Shown here: positions 13,399-14,842 of the stretch, piece after piece
Position numbering within the stretch: position 1 is the first letter of the stretch
Layout: every line of letters begins with the position of its first letter
Assembly (NCBI GenBank): GCA_910577765.1
Contig: CAJTOV010000097.1
Location: forward strand, 1-14,842
Direction of reading: 5' to 3'
Length of the DNA: 14,842 nucleotides
From: an uncultured Lachnospiraceae bacterium
GTDB lineage: Bacteria > Bacillota > Clostridia > Lachnospirales > Lachnospiraceae
Made by a program: the position numbers and the translations under genes
The notes under the pieces: model-generated
Database searches by the model: none
What the model was told of the DNA's origin: nothing
The model's input: the letters and a program-made list of their open reading frames with translations, nothing else

Positions 13399-14712
13399 TT
13401 AAAGCTTTACAAGGGTCAGCAGTTCCCCGCTTTCGTCAAATTCCAGCTCTGCCGGCTGGTCCAGGGCCTCAACCCCGGGATATTTTCCGGCTTTTACATC
13501 CGCGTAATAAGCCTCGGACAGCATGATTTCCCCGATGTGGAGGCTGTTCTGGATGCGGACCATCCGCACCTGGTTCTGGTCGATCTTGTTGCAGGTGCGG
13601 ATGCAAAGCTGGATGGCCTCCTTGTCACTGGCCACGATGCAGGGAATCCGGGCGGAAGCCAGCACCGTGCTGGTGATGCAGTTGGGATACATGCATTCCA
13701 CGTCCATATCCCGGAAAATCTTTTTGGTAATGGCAGAGGCCAGACCGCAGCCCAGGGCATTGCCGTGGGATTCCTGGCTCAGGTTGAGAAAGCAGGTCCG
13801 CTGTACCCGGATTCCGCCTGTGGCATAGGGCGTGGAAAATGTCCCTGTAATGTTGGGGTCCACTCCGGTGCCGCTGAAATTCTTCCCAACCTTGTCCACC
13901 ACCAGCACGTCCCCTTCCTCCACAATCAGCCTGGGCATGTTGGAAAATGCATATTTTAAAAGCTCCGGCTCCCGGGTCAGGATATCCTTTGCCGGAATGG
14001 CCTCGATCCGGCAGGTTTCATCGTAAGCATTTTCAATGCAGGGAATGGCAAAAAGGATGTTGGCCTTTTCCAGCACCACCTTTGCCATGGTAGGAATGTT
14101 CTGGGCGATTACATCCATTCCGTCCGCATGAACCAGGGAAGCGCCGGCCTGCTTGCCCAGCCCCACGGTCATCATCTTGCAGGGACCGCTTTCATAGGGC
14201 CCCCGGAAGGCGTTGTGGGGTTTTAAGCGGCAGGAGACAATGATGCCGTCTGCCTCATAGGCATTCTTATCCAGGTATACCGTGCGCCCCCGCTCCGACA
14301 CCCCCAGCTCCACCACCTCCATGGAGGATTTAATGGGACAGCCCATGGACTCAGGGGTAATGTTGTAGCCTGCCAGAATCTCAAGCTGGCCCTCTGCCGT
14401 GGCCCCGCCGTGGCTTCCCATGGCCGGTACGATAAAAGGCTCCGCCCCCCTGGACTTGACAAAATCCACCACGGCCCTGGTGATAATATCCACATTGCGG
14501 ATTCCCCGGCTGCCTGCGGTGATGGCAATCTGCATGCCCGGCTTTACCAGGGAAGCAAAGGGCTCCTGCCCCAGCTCCCGGTTTACCACACCCGGAATTT
14601 CCTCCGGCGAAATAACCTCCCTGGGAAACGTCTGCCGGGCCCGGAACATCTTTGGCACCGGAATATCTTTTAAAAGTCTGGAAACGACACCGTCATGTTT
14701 AATCTCGTTCAT
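13399..14712 (-). CDS. LarA-family (nickel-pincer type) 2-hydroxyacid racemase/epimerase homologue
   Basis: A 437-residue soluble protein of the lactate racemase (LarA, DUF2088) superfamily. In L. plantarum LarA I recall catalytic H108 and H174, cofactor-bearing K184 and nickel ligand H200. Here SHGGAT gives H101, KPHNAF gives H166, GPCKMM gives K179 and LVHADG gives H195; the spacings (65 and 16 residues) match LarA (66 and 16), so a nickel-pincer cofactor is plausible. Homologues epimerise lactate, malate, 2-hydroxyglutarate or gluconate; the substrate here is unknown. The cofactor genes larB, larC and larE are not in the window. The ATG at 14712 has AAGGAG upstream and a promoter at 14747-14775. 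The neighbouring glycerate genes suggest a hydroxyacid or sugar acid substrate, as inference. Confidence 0.82.
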   Translation of the reverse strand: MNEIKHDGVVSRLLKDIPVPKMFRARQTFPREVISPEEIPGVVNRELGQEPFASLVKPGMQIAITAGSRGIRNVDIITRAVVDFVKSRGAEPFIVPAMGSHGGATAEGQLEILAGYNITPESMGCPIKSSMEVVELGVSERGRTVYLDKNAYEADGIIVSCRLKPHNAFRGPYESGPCKMMTVGLGKQAGASLVHADGMDVIAQNIPTMAKVVLEKANILFAIPCIENAYDETCRIEAIPAKDILTREPELLKYAFSNMPRLIVEEGDVLVVDKVGKNFSGTGVDPNITGTFSTPYATGGIRVQRTCFLNLSQESHGNALGCGLASAITKKIFRDMDVECMYPNCITSTVLASARIPCIVASDKEAIQLCIRTCNKIDQNQVRMVRIQNSLHIGEIMLSEAYYADVKAGKYPGVEALDQPAELEFDESGELLTLVKL

Positions 14713-14746
14713 ACCTGCGCTCCTTCTTACGGGTTTCTTATTTATA

Positions 14747-14775
14747 ATTATATCAGTGTTTGGTTTTTAAGTAAA
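14747..14775 (-). promoter_or_regulatory. Promoter of the LarA-type gene
   Basis: On the minus strand TTTACT (14770-14775), 17 bases and a perfect TATAAT (14747-14752), with an extended -10 TG two bases upstream. The next 45 bases upstream are almost pure A/T, like an UP element. Transcription would start near 14740, about 28 bases before the ATG. Confidence 0.7.
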
Positions 14776-14842
14776 TTTAAAATATCTTCATATATTTTAA
14801 ATAATTCTAATATTTTATTACAGTTCACGGGGCGTGGAAAAC

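Overview
The window reads as chromosomal DNA of a GC-rich, gut-type member of the Clostridia, most likely Lachnospiraceae. The signs are strong AGGAGG-type ribosome sites, G/C-ending codons in the genes against AT-rich promoters, PrpR_N regulators, a DUF1847 protein, two MATE transporters and an AAA-ATPase/PD-(D/E)XK remnant of a kind common in these genomes. The species call is inference.

Layout. (1) 1-1881: the tail of an unidentified plus-strand gene, a convergent hairpin, then a minus-strand operon ispE-gntR whose promoter (TTGCAT-N17-TATAAT) is overlapped by a perfect 18-bp palindrome of GntR type. (2) 1931-2400: a degraded stretch with two gene remnants, a plus-strand PD-(D/E)XK nuclease fragment and a minus-strand C-terminus, separated by a 15-bp-stem hairpin. 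(3) 2404-6265: a perfect-consensus promoter, then the cysteine-rich DUF1847 protein, a PrpR_N-PAS-AAA+-Fis regulator whose ATPase has lost its key motifs, and a MATE transporter broken by a frameshift and a large deletion. (4) 6457-9599: garR, a DapA-superfamily class I aldolase and glycerate kinase, with an intrinsic terminator before the kinase. (5) 9596-12209: an AEC-family permease with its own promoter, a cluster of structured repeats that has overrun its 3' end, and an intact MATE transporter. (6) 12210-14842: minus-strand genes for a LysR regulator and a LarA-family (nickel-pincer type) racemase/epimerase, each with its own promoter and separated by a strong terminator.

How the genes may work together. 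The DapA-like enzyme could cleave a 2-keto-3-deoxy sugar acid to pyruvate and tartronate semialdehyde. GarR would reduce the latter to D-glycerate, and the kinase would pass it to glycolysis as phosphoglycerate. The sugar-acid dehydratase is not in the window. An organic-acid permease and a 2-hydroxyacid racemase/epimerase homologue next door fit a hydroxyacid-handling neighbourhood, but that link is inference.

The most unusual items are the non-canonical PrpR-type regulator, the tandem repeats with compensating outer stems at 10667-10809, the operator-covered ispE promoter, the class I aldolase in a glycerate pathway, and the LarA homologue with a full set of putative pincer residues. I saw no tRNA, rRNA, CRISPR array or complete insertion sequence.
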